A stretch of 64,000 nucleotides of DNA from Streptomyces aurantiogriseus (GTDB lineage Bacteria > Actinomycetota > Actinomycetes > Streptomycetales > Streptomycetaceae), in assembly GCF_014649375.1 (NCBI RefSeq), contig NZ_BMSX01000006.1, positions 310,001 through 374,000 of the forward strand, written 5' to 3'. Of this stretch, positions 9,227 through 18,653 are shown piece by piece (position 1 is the first letter of the stretch; each line of letters opens with the position of its first letter). A model generated the notes under the pieces. It ran no database searches and was not told the origin of the DNA. It was given only the letters and a program-made list of their open reading frames with translations. The translations under genes and the position numbers were made by a program.

Positions 9227-9532
9227 ATGAGCGTGCAGCAGGAGGCCGGTGTCGGCGGCGAGGCACTGGAGGTCTGGATCGATCAGGACCTCTGTACCGG
9301 CGACGGCATCTGTGCCCAGTACGCGCCGGAGGTGTTCGAGCTGGACATCGACGGCCTGGCGTACGTCAAGAGCCCTGACGAGGAACTTCTGCAGGCCAAG
9401 GGGGCCACGACACCGGTTCCGTTGGCGCTGCTGACGGATGTCGTGGACTCGGCGCGGGAGTGTCCCGGCGAGTGCATCCATGTGCGAAGGGTTTCGGACA
9501 GGGTCGAGGTCCACGGCCCGGACGCCGAGTGA
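9227..9532 (+). CDS. Small ferredoxin, one-cluster type
   Basis: A 101-residue soluble electron carrier. The motif LCTGDGICAQYAPEVFEL, with a distal ECPGECIHV, matches single-cluster [3Fe-4S]/[4Fe-4S] ferredoxins of actinomycetes, where the second position of the usual CxxCxxC motif is replaced (C-T-G-D-G-I-C). Such proteins usually serve cytochromes P450. No P450 or ferredoxin reductase is within the window, so the partner is unknown. The ATG at 9227 follows AGGAGAT. It is divergent from arc across about 240 bases. Confidence 0.85.
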   Translation: MSVQQEAGVGGEALEVWIDQDLCTGDGICAQYAPEVFELDIDGLAYVKSPDEELLQAKGATTPVPLALLTDVVDSARECPGECIHVRRVSDRVEVHGPDAE

Positions 9533-9590
9533 GCAGGCGCGCACGCCCTGTTACTTCTGTCTGATTTCTCACATGCGCCGGTGGATTGGC

Positions 9591-10166
9591 TCAGACGCTG
9601 TGGACGCCGGCCGGTGTCGAGCGGATGAACCTCTTGTCCTTCCATTGCCACTTGGCGCTGTCCTTCACGTCGGGGCAGCAACTGGGCACGTCCGCCGAGG
9701 AGTAGCCGAGGTACGTGGCGAGGACGGCGCCGTCCTCGACGGAAATGCCGGTGACCGTGAGGCGGTCCCTGGGCTCGACGAGCGTGGCCACCACACGTGC
9801 GGTGGTGGCGCCGGCGCCCTGGGTGAGGACGTAGACAGCGTCGGGCGGGGTGCCCATCGCGGAGTCGCAGTGGACCACGGCGACCGTTTCCGGCCTGCCG
9901 TCACCGTCCAGGTCCCCCGAGGCCTTCTTCTGCACGAGGGCCTTGACCGGTCCGCACTCGAGCGGGAAGTCGACGCCGGTGGTCGCGGGAGCCGCGGTGG
10001 TCACGGGGGCGGACTTGGTGTCCGGGCCGGTCGGCTGGGCAGCCGTCGCCGGGTTGGGCTGGAGGACCGAGGAGAGCGCGACGACTCCGGCCAGGGCGGT
10101 GGCGGTCGCGAGCCAGTGGATCGGTCGGGTGTGGGTGTGTGCCAGTTCCGGGACGGCGGATTGCAC
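9591..10166 (-). CDS. Secreted or membrane-anchored protein of unknown function
   Basis: A 191-residue protein whose N-terminus has a hydrophobic stretch (WLATATALAGVVALSSVL) followed by an ATAA-type cleavage region and a Thr/Ala-rich linker, suggesting export. The mature part has a short repeat-like GDLDGDGRPETVAVVHC segment resembling an FG-GAP/EF-type calcium loop, then cysteines at VHCD and SCCPD. I chose the GTG at 10166, preceded by AGGAGA, over a start 18 codons upstream. I do not recognise a named family. It lies downstream of trmI but behind a strong hairpin. Confidence 0.75.
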   Translation of the reverse strand: MQSAVPELAHTHTRPIHWLATATALAGVVALSSVLQPNPATAAQPTGPDTKSAPVTTAAPATTGVDFPLECGPVKALVQKKASGDLDGDGRPETVAVVHCDSAMGTPPDAVYVLTQGAGATTARVVATLVEPRDRLTVTGISVEDGAVLATYLGYSSADVPSCCPDVKDSAKWQWKDKRFIRSTPAGVHSV

Positions 10167-10302
10167 TAGGAGCGTCTCCTGTGAGGGCTGTGCCGGTGGG
10201 GGTGGCCAGCATCGTGCCACACGTCACAGTGCGGGGGAACGGCGGGGTGCGGGATCTCGGACAGCGGGCCTCGCTGTTCGGGGCGGCCGGGCTCAACAGA
10301 AC

Positions 10303-10352
10303 GGCGCCCTGGGCGAGTTCCGGTGGTGTTCCGGGAACTCGCCCACGGCGCC
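10303..10352 (-). terminator. Long hairpin after trmI
   Basis: GGCGCC (10303-10308) and GGGCGAGTTCC (10311-10321) pair with GGAACTCGCCC (10334-10344) and GGCGCC (10347-10352), giving 17 pairs interrupted only by a 2x2 mismatch. It stands between trmI and the downstream secreted-protein gene. Confidence 0.75.
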
Positions 10353-10383
10353 GGTTCGTTGACTGCGGCAGGGACCTGCCGCC

Positions 10384-11286
10384 TCAGCCGCCCAGGCCTC
10401 CGTCGGCGTTGGGACCGGAGTAGTCCTCGCCGTAGGCGCCCTTGGCGGGGCGGCGGCGGCGCATGGGGGGCTCGACGCCGTCGGCGAGGCGGCGGGCGGT
10501 GAGCAGGAAGCCGGTGTGGCCGATCATGCGGTGGTCGGGGCGCACGGCCAGGCCCTCGATGTGCCAGTTGCGGATCATCGTCTCCCAGGCGGTCGGCTCG
10601 TTGAAGCAGCCGATCTCGCGGATGGACTCGACGGTCCGGGCGAGCTGGGTGGTGGTCGCGACGTAGCAGCACAGGATGCCGCCGGGGACGAGCGCCTTGG
10701 AGACGGCCTCCAGGCACTCCCAGGGGGCGAGCATGTCGAGGATGACGCGGTCGACGTCCGTGTCGGACAGGTTGTCCTGGAGGTCGCCGACGGTGAGCTG
10801 CCAGGCGGGGTGCGGGCCGCCGAAGTAGCGCTCCACGTTCTGCTGCGCGATCTCGGCGAAGTCCTCGCGGCGCTCGTAGCTGTGCAGCATGCCCTGGTCG
10901 CCGATGGCGCGCAGCAGGAAGCTGCTGAGCGAGCCGGAGCCGACGCCCGCCTCCACGACGCGTGCGCCGGGGAAGATGTCGGCGAAGGCGAGGATCTGCC
11001 CCGCGTCCTTCGGGTAGACGACGGCTGCCCCGCGGGGCATGGACAGGACGTAGTCGGGGAGCAGGGGGCGCAGCGCGAGGTAGGCGACGTTCCCGGTGGT
11101 GCGGACAACGCTGCCCTCGGGAGCGCCGATCAGTTCGTCGTGCGGGAAGGAACCCTTGTGGGTGTGGAAGTTCTTCCCGGCTTCGAGCGTGAACGTGTAG
11201 TGGCGGCCCTTGGGGTCGGTCAGCTGAACCTGGTCCCCGACCTTGAAGGGCCCGCGCCTGCGGGCGGCACCGGTCGGTTCGGACAT
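10384..11286 (-). CDS. trmI: tRNA (adenine-58-N1)-methyltransferase TrmI
   Basis: A 300-residue SAM-dependent enzyme that methylates A58 in the T-loop of tRNAs. It has an N-terminal beta domain (FKVGDQVQLTDPKGRHYTF), the Rossmann glycine motif VVEAGVGSGSLSSFLL, the acidic SYERREDFAEIAQQN ribose-binding strand, and VILDMLAPWE, the family's catalytic-face motif. The C-terminus has a basic MRRRRPAKGAYG tail. The protein is normally a tetramer. It starts at an ATG 75 bases upstream of the M50 gene's stop, so the two may share a leftward transcript. It is a standard actinobacterial neighbour of the proteasome locus. Confidence 0.93.
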   Translation of the reverse strand: MSEPTGAARRRGPFKVGDQVQLTDPKGRHYTFTLEAGKNFHTHKGSFPHDELIGAPEGSVVRTTGNVAYLALRPLLPDYVLSMPRGAAVVYPKDAGQILAFADIFPGARVVEAGVGSGSLSSFLLRAIGDQGMLHSYERREDFAEIAQQNVERYFGGPHPAWQLTVGDLQDNLSDTDVDRVILDMLAPWECLEAVSKALVPGGILCCYVATTTQLARTVESIREIGCFNEPTAWETMIRNWHIEGLAVRPDHRMIGHTGFLLTARRLADGVEPPMRRRRPAKGAYGEDYSGPNADGGLGG

Positions 11287-11361
11287 GTGAACAGCCTACC
11301 GGCCTTTGCCGGGGCCGCCGACCACGGGGAAGCGGGGAGCAACACCGGAGGCGAGCGGCGC

Positions 11362-13026
11362 TCAGCTCGGCCTGGCCATCGCCTTCACGAAGGCGCGCTC
11401 GACGTCGGCCGCGGACAGGACGCCGTAGATCTCGCCGGTCTCCTCCACGACCAGGTACTCGGTGGCGGGGGTGGCGCGCAGGGCGTCCAGGAGGTCCTCG
11501 CCGGCGAGCTCGGCGGAGACGCGCATACCGTCGGTGAGCTCCTGGGCGAGGCCGCTGACGGCGACCCAGGGGCGGCGGTGTTCGGGTACGCCGACGATGG
11601 CGGCCTCGCGGACGAGCGAGAGGGGTTCGCCGTGGGCGTCGACGACGACCAGGGCGCGGGCGCCGGCGTCGTTGGCGCGGCGCAGGGCCTCGGAGAGCGG
11701 GGTGTCGGACTCGACGGGGACCGCGCGGCGGGTGAGGTTGCGGGCGCGCAGCTCGGGGAGGTGCTCGCGCAGACGGGCCATGCGCAGGCTGTTGCCGGCG
11801 CCGGTCCAGATGATCGCGGCGAGGATGGCGGCGAGCAGGGCGTCCATGACGGTGTCCATGCCGACGCTGTCCTCGGCGGCGTCTCCGAGCACCCCGGACT
11901 GGGTCAGCAGGGGCAGCCCGACGAGGACGGAGACGGCGAGGGCGCGGCCGACCCAGGCGGCGGCGACGGTGCCGCTCATGGGCCTGCCGGTGATCTTCCA
12001 GACGACGGCGCGCAGCATGCGGCCGCCGTCGAGGGGGAGGCCGGGCAGGAGGTTGAAGACCGCCACGATGAGGTTGGAGATCATCAGGCCGGCCAGCAGG
12101 ACCCCGGGGACCGTGCCGGGCTCGACGGGCTGCAGGGCGAGGTAGAAGAGGCCGGCGAGGACGAGTGAGAGGAGCGGGCCGACGAAGGCCAGCCAGAACT
12201 CCCGGCCCGGGGTCTCGGCCTCCTTCTCGATCTCGGAGACGCCGCCGAAGAACTGCAGCTGGATGCGGCGGACCGGGAGCTTGAAGCGGAGGGCGGCGAC
12301 CGTGTGGGCGAGCTCGTGGATCAGGACGGACGCGTAGAAGGCGACCGCGAAGAAGAGGGAGACGAGGTAGCGGGCGGCGCCGAGTTCGGGCAGCACGCGC
12401 TCGAGCTGGCCGCCGAACACCCAGGTGATCAGCGCGGCGACGAGGAACCAGCTGGGGGCCACGTAGACGGGCACACCGAAGGGGCGGCCCATCAGCAGGC
12501 CGCCGCGGGGCTCCGGGGGACGCGGCGGGCGGCCCTTGGCGGCGGGGGGAGCTTCGCCCAGGGCGGGGCCGTGAGGCGGCTCGGCGGGGGTGTGGGCTCG
12601 GGGGAGCTCGGGGTGGAGGTCGGCGCGGGAGTCCGGTGCGGAGGGGCCGGCCACGGGCGGGCCGGCGGGGGGCCGGCCGCTCGGTGCGGGGGTGGCGGTG
12701 CCGGAGGTGTCAGGAGCCTGTCCCGCTCCGTCCGTCGGCTGTTCCGTCACGGACCGGTCTTCTTCCGTCGCGGACCGGTCTTCTTCCGTCGCGGGCGTCT
12801 TCTCGGGTTCCCTTGCCGACCTGTCCTCGTCCACCGCGGACGTCTCGGGCTCCGTGGCGGACGTCTCCGGCTCCGTGGCAGACGTCTCGGGCTCCCTCGA
12901 TGACGTCTCGGGCTCCGTCGTGGACGTCTCCTCGGGTGTGGCCGGCGGGGGCGCAGGTGTTGCGTGGCGCTCGACCGACTCTTCGCTGTCCGGCCGCGGC
13001 CGCCCGCTCCCGCCGCTTTCCACCAC
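11362..13026 (-). CDS. Site-2-type metalloprotease (M50) with CBS domains
   Basis: A 554-residue membrane zinc protease. Residues 1-175 are a disordered Glu/Thr/Ser/Pro region with heptad repeats (EPETSAT and EEDRSAT types). The membrane domain follows, with zinc motif HELAH at 237-241 and the second motif NLLPGLPLDGG (Asp333 as third ligand). Tandem CBS-like domains fill the C-terminus (DTPLSEALRRANDAGARALVVVD and TEYLVVEETGEIYGVLS). I chose the GTG at 13026, preceded by GAGGGGA. It is divergent from the nuclease gene at 13204. Intramembrane cleavage of an anti-sigma factor or similar is the family role; the target is unknown. Confidence 0.88.
   Translation of the reverse strand: MVESGGSGRPRPDSEESVERHATPAPPPATPEETSTTEPETSSREPETSATEPETSATEPETSAVDEDRSAREPEKTPATEEDRSATEEDRSVTEQPTDGAGQAPDTSGTATPAPSGRPPAGPPVAGPSAPDSRADLHPELPRAHTPAEPPHGPALGEAPPAAKGRPPRPPEPRGGLLMGRPFGVPVYVAPSWFLVAALITWVFGGQLERVLPELGAARYLVSLFFAVAFYASVLIHELAHTVAALRFKLPVRRIQLQFFGGVSEIEKEAETPGREFWLAFVGPLLSLVLAGLFYLALQPVEPGTVPGVLLAGLMISNLIVAVFNLLPGLPLDGGRMLRAVVWKITGRPMSGTVAAAWVGRALAVSVLVGLPLLTQSGVLGDAAEDSVGMDTVMDALLAAILAAIIWTGAGNSLRMARLREHLPELRARNLTRRAVPVESDTPLSEALRRANDAGARALVVVDAHGEPLSLVREAAIVGVPEHRRPWVAVSGLAQELTDGMRVSAELAGEDLLDALRATPATEYLVVEETGEIYGVLSAADVERAFVKAMARPS
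12751..12931. repeat. Two in-frame 21-bp repeat arrays in the M50 protease gene
   Basis: Units of 21 bp beginning GGACCGGTCTTC occur at 12751-12771 and 12772-12792. A second family beginning GACGTCTC occurs four times at 12839, 12860, 12881 and 12902, with a partial fifth at 12923. Each unit is one heptad of the disordered N-terminus, so copy-number change would keep the frame. Confidence 0.85.
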
Positions 13027-13203
13027 GGTGTCCCCTCGTATCGAAGCAACTCCCGCTCCTGCCGGGCGGAAGGGTCTCGTGACCGATGGTATGCGTCCGT
13101 CGGGACGCGTTCCGCCTCGGCACCCCCTGTGTTTTCCCGGCCGTCGTCGGCGTCCGGGCCGCGGCTGGGTGACTGTCAGTGGCGGGCCGTAAGGTCTGGG
13201 GTC

Positions 13204-14169
<966 letters not shown>

Positions 14170-14183
14170 CGAAGGAGATTTAC

Positions 14184-14855
14184 GTGGCCATCCGCGTCCT
14201 ACTGGTCGACGACCAACCGCTGCTGCGCACCGGCTTCCGGATGATTCTGGAGGCGGAGCAGGACATCGCGGTGGTCGGCGAGGCCGGAGACGGTCTTCAG
14301 GCCCTCGACCAGGTGCGGGCCCTGCAGCCCGACGTGGTTCTGATGGACATCCGCATGCCCCGCATGGACGGCGTCGAGGCGACGCGGCAGATCACCGGGC
14401 CCGGGCGGGACGGCCCGGCGAAGGTACTGGTGCTGACGACCTTCGACCTCGACGAGTACGTGGTGGAGGCGCTGCGCGCCGGTGCCAGCGGCTTCCTGCT
14501 CAAGGACGCCCCGGCCAACGAGCTGGTGCAGGCGATCCGCGTGGTCGCCGCCGGCGAGGCGATGCTCGCGCCGAGCATCACGCGCCGGCTGCTCGACAAG
14601 TACGCCACGCATCTGCCGTCGGGCGACGAGCCGGTGCCGGACACGCTGCACACGCTCACCGACCGTGAGGTGGAGGTGCTGAAGCTGGTGGCGCGGGGGC
14701 TGTCGAACGCCGAGATCGCCGCCGACCTGTTCGTCAGCGAGACCACCGTCAAGACGCATGTCGGGCATGTGCTGACCAAGCTGGGGCTGCGCGACCGGGT
14801 CCAGGCCGCGGTGTACGCGTACGAGAGCGGGCTGGTGCGCCCCGGCGCGCAGTAG
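14184..14855 (+). CDS. NarL/LuxR-type response regulator (no kinase nearby)
   Basis: A 223-residue two-component regulator. The receiver domain has Asp9/Asp10 and phospho-acceptor Asp55 (DVVLMDIRMPRMDG), with a later TT and LLKDAPANEL switch region. The C-terminal LuxR helix-turn-helix is LTDREVEVLKLVARGLSNAEIAADLFVSETTVKTHV. I chose the GTG at 14184, preceded by a near-perfect GAAGGAG; the open frame extends upstream but overlaps the nuclease gene. No histidine kinase is found in the window, so it is an orphan or paired in trans. A strong hairpin follows at 14875. Confidence 0.9.
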   Translation: MAIRVLLVDDQPLLRTGFRMILEAEQDIAVVGEAGDGLQALDQVRALQPDVVLMDIRMPRMDGVEATRQITGPGRDGPAKVLVLTTFDLDEYVVEALRAGASGFLLKDAPANELVQAIRVVAAGEAMLAPSITRRLLDKYATHLPSGDEPVPDTLHTLTDREVEVLKLVARGLSNAEIAADLFVSETTVKTHVGHVLTKLGLRDRVQAAVYAYESGLVRPGAQ

Positions 14856-14874
14856 AACGCCCCCCTACGGCACA

Positions 14875-14906
14875 GAGGGCGCCCCTTCCTGACAAGGGGC
14901 GCCCTC
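14875..14906. terminator. Bidirectional terminator
   Basis: GAGGGCGCCCCTT (14875-14887) pairs perfectly with AAGGGGCGCCCTC (14894-14906), a 13-bp stem with a 6-base loop. It sits between the convergent response-regulator and lipoprotein genes. Confidence 0.8.
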
Positions 14907-14923
14907 CGCGTTCGTACCGGCTC

Positions 14924-16507
14924 TCAGCCCTTGTTGAGCTCCCAGAAGCGGAAGACCGTGGAGGCGTCGAGGCAGTTCTCCAGGCCGTAGACGTCCTCGT
15001 GGACGACGGCGTACTGCTTGGCCTGCCAGACCGGGAGGACGGGCAGCTGCTCGGCGACGATGTCCTGGAGCTGTCCGTAGTCCTTGTCGGTGGTGGAACG
15101 GTTGCTCGCGGCGGCGGTGCGCGGGATCAGGGTGTCGGTGATCGTGCCGTTGGCGTAGTTGTTGCCCAGCACGTTGCCCTCGCCGAAGAAGGGCGCGGTG
15201 AAGTTGTCGGCGTCCGGGTAGTCCGGCACCCAGCCCTTGACGTACACGCCGTACTTGCCGGCCTCGATGTCCTTCTCGTACTGGTCGTAGGCGACGGACT
15301 TGACGTCGGCGTCGAACAGGCCGCTGGCGTTGAGCTGTTCGGCGATGGCCTTCAACTCGGCGTCGGTGGCGGGGCCGTAGCGGGAGGGGGTGGACCACAG
15401 GGTGAGCTTCACCTTGCCGGTGATGCCCTCCTCCTTCTGGAGCGCGGCGGCGGCCTTGGCCTTCGAGGGGCGGGCGCCGTAGCGGTCGAAGAAGGCCGTG
15501 TTGTGGCCGCCGATGCCGGCCGGGATGATCGAGTACAGCGGGTCGGCGGTGCCCTGGTAGACGTCCTCGATGAGGGCCTCGCGGTCGAGCAGATAGGCGA
15601 TGGCCTGGCGGACGCCGAGCTTTCCGGCGACGGGGTCGTCCATGTTGAAGACGAGGTGCTGGACCTCGGCGCTGCTGCCCTCGACGGCCTCGACGCCCGA
15701 GCTGTCGTTGCTCTGCTCTAGGTCGGATATGTCGGCGGCGGTCAGGCCTCGGTAGGCGATGTCGATCTCATCGGCGAGGAGGGCCTTCTTCAGGCCGCTC
15801 TGGTCGCCGTGGAAGAACTTCAGGGTGACGCCGGTGTTCTGGGTCTCGGCGGTGCCCTTGTAGTTCTCGTTGACGGAGAAGACGGCCTCGTCCTCGCCGA
15901 AGGAGTCCAGCTTGTAGGGGCCGGAGCCGACGGCCTTGCCGTCCTCGCGCAGGCCGTCGGCGTCGTACTGACGGTGGTTGACGATGGAGCCGGCGCCCGA
16001 GGCGATCTTGCTGGGGAAGGTGGCGTCGGCGACCTTCAGCTTGAAGACGACGGTCTTGTCGTCCGGCGTCTCGACCTTGTCGAGCATGGGGAACATGATC
16101 GCGGGACCCGCGTCGTCGTTGATCTTCAGCATGCGTTCGAAGGAGAACTTGACGTCCTCCGACGTGAGCGATTCACCGTTGCTGAACTTCAGGCCGTCCT
16201 TCAGCGTGCACTCGTAGACCTTGGTCTGCGAGTCGGTGAAGGAGCACTCCTCGGCGGCGTCGGGCTCGGGTTCCGTGCCGCCCTTCGGGAAGCTCAGCAG
16301 CGACTGGAAGACGTTGTTGAACAACAGCCAGGAGCCGGGGTCGTAGCCGGACGCGGGGTCCGTGGCCAGGACGTCGTCGGACATCCCCATCACCACCGAG
16401 GAGCCGTCTCCCCCGGAGTCCCCGCCCTGCGAGCCGCATCCGGTCAACAGGCCGGAGGCCAGCCCCGCCACGATCGGCAGTACCGGCCACTGGTTGCGCA
16501 TGTTCAC
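14924..16507 (-). CDS. ABC transporter solute-binding lipoprotein, family 5 (peptide type)
   Basis: A 527-residue extracellular binding protein. The N-terminus has a hydrophobic leader and lipobox LLTGCGSQ, so it is lipid-anchored. The body carries the family-5 signature: YECTLKDGLKFSNGESLTSEDVKFSFERML, and later GVYVKGWVPDYPDADNFTAPFFGEGNVLGNNYANG. Oligopeptide or opine ligands are usual. It is closely related to the gene immediately upstream (16578-18185), implying an ancestral tandem duplication. No permease or ATPase genes lie nearby, so it must use a transporter encoded elsewhere. The GTG at 16507 has AAGG nine bases ahead; an ATG two codons in is possible. Confidence 0.88.
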   Translation of the reverse strand: MNMRNQWPVLPIVAGLASGLLTGCGSQGGDSGGDGSSVVMGMSDDVLATDPASGYDPGSWLLFNNVFQSLLSFPKGGTEPEPDAAEECSFTDSQTKVYECTLKDGLKFSNGESLTSEDVKFSFERMLKINDDAGPAIMFPMLDKVETPDDKTVVFKLKVADATFPSKIASGAGSIVNHRQYDADGLREDGKAVGSGPYKLDSFGEDEAVFSVNENYKGTAETQNTGVTLKFFHGDQSGLKKALLADEIDIAYRGLTAADISDLEQSNDSSGVEAVEGSSAEVQHLVFNMDDPVAGKLGVRQAIAYLLDREALIEDVYQGTADPLYSIIPAGIGGHNTAFFDRYGARPSKAKAAAALQKEEGITGKVKLTLWSTPSRYGPATDAELKAIAEQLNASGLFDADVKSVAYDQYEKDIEAGKYGVYVKGWVPDYPDADNFTAPFFGEGNVLGNNYANGTITDTLIPRTAAASNRSTTDKDYGQLQDIVAEQLPVLPVWQAKQYAVVHEDVYGLENCLDASTVFRFWELNKG

Positions 16508-16577
16508 GTAGGTGTGCCTTGTCGTCGTTCTCGTACCCCGGGGCCGCCGTCCCGGCCCCGGGTCATGGGGAGGTTCG

Positions 16578-18185
16578 TCAGCCGCTCACGCCGCGGGAGA
16601 GCTCCCACAGCTGAAGGGTCGCGGCGGAGTTGAGCACGTAGGCCGTGCCCGTGATGTCGTCGCTGGAGGCGACGTACTGCTTGCCCTGCCACAGCGGCAG
16701 GATCGGAACGTCCTCGGCGACGATGTCCTGAATCTCCGTCAGGCTCTTGGCCGCGGAGAGGCGGTCGGCCTCGCGGCGGGACTCGGGGATGAGGTCGTTG
16801 ATGATCTCGCCGTTGGCGTACGGGGACTTGAGGAAGTTGTCCTTGTCGAGGAACGGCGCGACGAAGTTGTCGGCGTCCGCGAAGTCGGGGAACCAACCCA
16901 TGCCGTAGACCGCGTACTCACCCTTGCGCTCGGCGGGGACGAAACTCTCCCACGGCGTGCCCTGGATGGAGACGTCGAAGAGGCCGCTGTCGTTCAGCTG
17001 CTTCTGCAGCTGCTCGAACTCCTTCTTCGTGGCCGGTCCGTAGTGGTCGGTCGTGTAGTTCAGCGTCAGCTTCACCGGGGTGCTGACGTCGGCCTTCTCC
17101 AGGATCGTTCTGGCCTTGGCGACGTCCGGGTCGCCGTAGACATTGAAGAACGAGTTGGAGTGGCCGGTGACGGAGGCCGGGACCAGCGAGTACAGCGGTT
17201 CGGCCTGGGAGCCGTAGACCTTGGAGACGAGTTCGCTGCGGTCGATGACCTGGGCCATCGCCTGGCGGACGGCCTTGCTCTTCACCACGGGGGCGGTGGT
17301 GTTGAAGGCGAGGTACCGGATCTCCAGGCCGGCCAGTTCGACGAGGTCCTCGTTCTTCTCGTTGGCGGCGTCGGAGAGCTTGTTGATCTGCTCCGGCGAC
17401 ATGGTGCGGGTCATCAGGTCGATGTCGCCCTTGTCGAGGGCGGTGCCCATCTCGTCGGCGTCCGCGTAGGAGATCATCTCGACCTTGTCGTTCTTCACGT
17501 CCAAGGTCCCCTTGTAGTCGGGGTTCTTGGTGAAGACGGCCTTGGTCATCTCGTCGCCGTCGGTCTCGGCCTTGAGGGTGTACGGGCCGGAGCCGTCGAC
17601 CGAGAAGCCGTCGCGCAGCTTGCCCTTGTCGTAGTCGTCGGGGTTGACGATGCCGGCGACCGGGGTCGAGAGCTTGAACGGGAACGTGGCGTCGGCGGTC
17701 TTGAGGTGGAAGATGACTTCGTTGTCGCCCTGCGTCTCGACCGTGTCGATGGTGGACAGCAGCGCGAACACGCCGGAGTCGGCCTTGATGGCGCGGGCGC
17801 GGTCGATGGAGAACTTCACGTCCTCGGCGGTGATGGCGTCGCCGTTGGAGAACTTCAGGCCGTCGCGCAGTTTGCAGGCGTAGCGCTCGTTGCCGCTGTC
17901 GGTGAAACCGCAGCTCTCGGCGGCCTCGGGAACGGGGTCGCCCTCGCCCTTGGGCTGGATCATCAGGGTCTGCACGGTCTGGCGCAGGATGTTCCAGGTG
18001 CCGACGTCGTAGGAGTACGCCGGGTCGAGCGGCGCCGGGGCGTCCTTGGTGGCGGTGAACTGGTCGGTGGTGCCCACGACGATGGCGTCGCCGCCGCCGC
18101 TACCACTGTCGGATCCACCACAGGCAGCGAGCACGGGCGCCAGCAGACCCACTACGGTCGGCAGCACCAAAGTCTTGCGGTTCAT
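16578..18185 (-). CDS. ABC transporter solute-binding lipoprotein, family 5 (peptide type), paralogue
   Basis: A 535-residue paralogue of the next gene downstream. It has leader and lipobox VLAACGGSD, a Gly/Ser linker, the segment YACKLRDGLKFSNGDAITAEDVKFSIDRAR, and C-terminal YGMGWFPDFADADNFVAPF. Both proteins share the order of motifs and similar length. The ATG at 18185 follows GGAG. It is the first gene of a leftward pair, and the long non-coding stretch 18186-18653 ahead of it is its likely control region. The ligand is unknown. Confidence 0.88.
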   Translation of the reverse strand: MNRKTLVLPTVVGLLAPVLAACGGSDSGSGGGDAIVVGTTDQFTATKDAPAPLDPAYSYDVGTWNILRQTVQTLMIQPKGEGDPVPEAAESCGFTDSGNERYACKLRDGLKFSNGDAITAEDVKFSIDRARAIKADSGVFALLSTIDTVETQGDNEVIFHLKTADATFPFKLSTPVAGIVNPDDYDKGKLRDGFSVDGSGPYTLKAETDGDEMTKAVFTKNPDYKGTLDVKNDKVEMISYADADEMGTALDKGDIDLMTRTMSPEQINKLSDAANEKNEDLVELAGLEIRYLAFNTTAPVVKSKAVRQAMAQVIDRSELVSKVYGSQAEPLYSLVPASVTGHSNSFFNVYGDPDVAKARTILEKADVSTPVKLTLNYTTDHYGPATKKEFEQLQKQLNDSGLFDVSIQGTPWESFVPAERKGEYAVYGMGWFPDFADADNFVAPFLDKDNFLKSPYANGEIINDLIPESRREADRLSAAKSLTEIQDIVAEDVPILPLWQGKQYVASSDDITGTAYVLNSAATLQLWELSRGVSG

Positions 18186-18653
18186 GCTCGTGTTTCTCCA
18201 GAGCTGTCAAGTCCGTGTACCCGGCATGCAGGGGTGTCGCGGCCGATCACGGGGGTAAGGGCGATGTTCTCGCGATGAGATTAGTCCGCACCAGCATGAG
18301 GGTTCGCCGCCACCGGAGTTGAAAGCCCATCACGCAGCGAAACCGGGTGTGGACGCACTGAAAACCCGACAGCGGAATGATTCGTGCAGCGTTCCATGAA
18401 TCAGGACACAAGGGCGCGTCGACACCCCTCGAACGAGGGGGAAAAGCACACCGGTACTCCCCTGTCGACCCCCGATCGCGTGGGGAACGTCACACGCCCA
18501 AGGGGGTGCGCAGAGAGCGGAATTCAGCCGTCGACAGCGATCCGAATTCCCCGCGCGGGCACGCGCCGAATTCCTTGTTATCGCCAGTGCACGCTGGGTG
18601 AACGCTCTCTCGCATTTCCGTCATCGGGAGATCACCAATGATCGTCTCGGCGA
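18186..18653. other. Long intergenic region upstream of the solute-binding pair
   Basis: About 470 bases without a convincing gene, and noticeably richer in A+T than the flanks. It contains a 16-bp palindrome CCCCTCG-AA-CGAGGGG at 18425-18440. The hexamer GAATTC occurs three times within about 55 bases (starting 18520, 18544 and 18568), which is unusual at this GC content. A weak hairpin at 18638-18657 (ATGATCG/CGATCAT) overlaps the HAD stop codon. Open frames at about 18377-18641 lack codon bias. It probably holds the promoter and operators of the lipoprotein gene. Confidence 0.5.
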
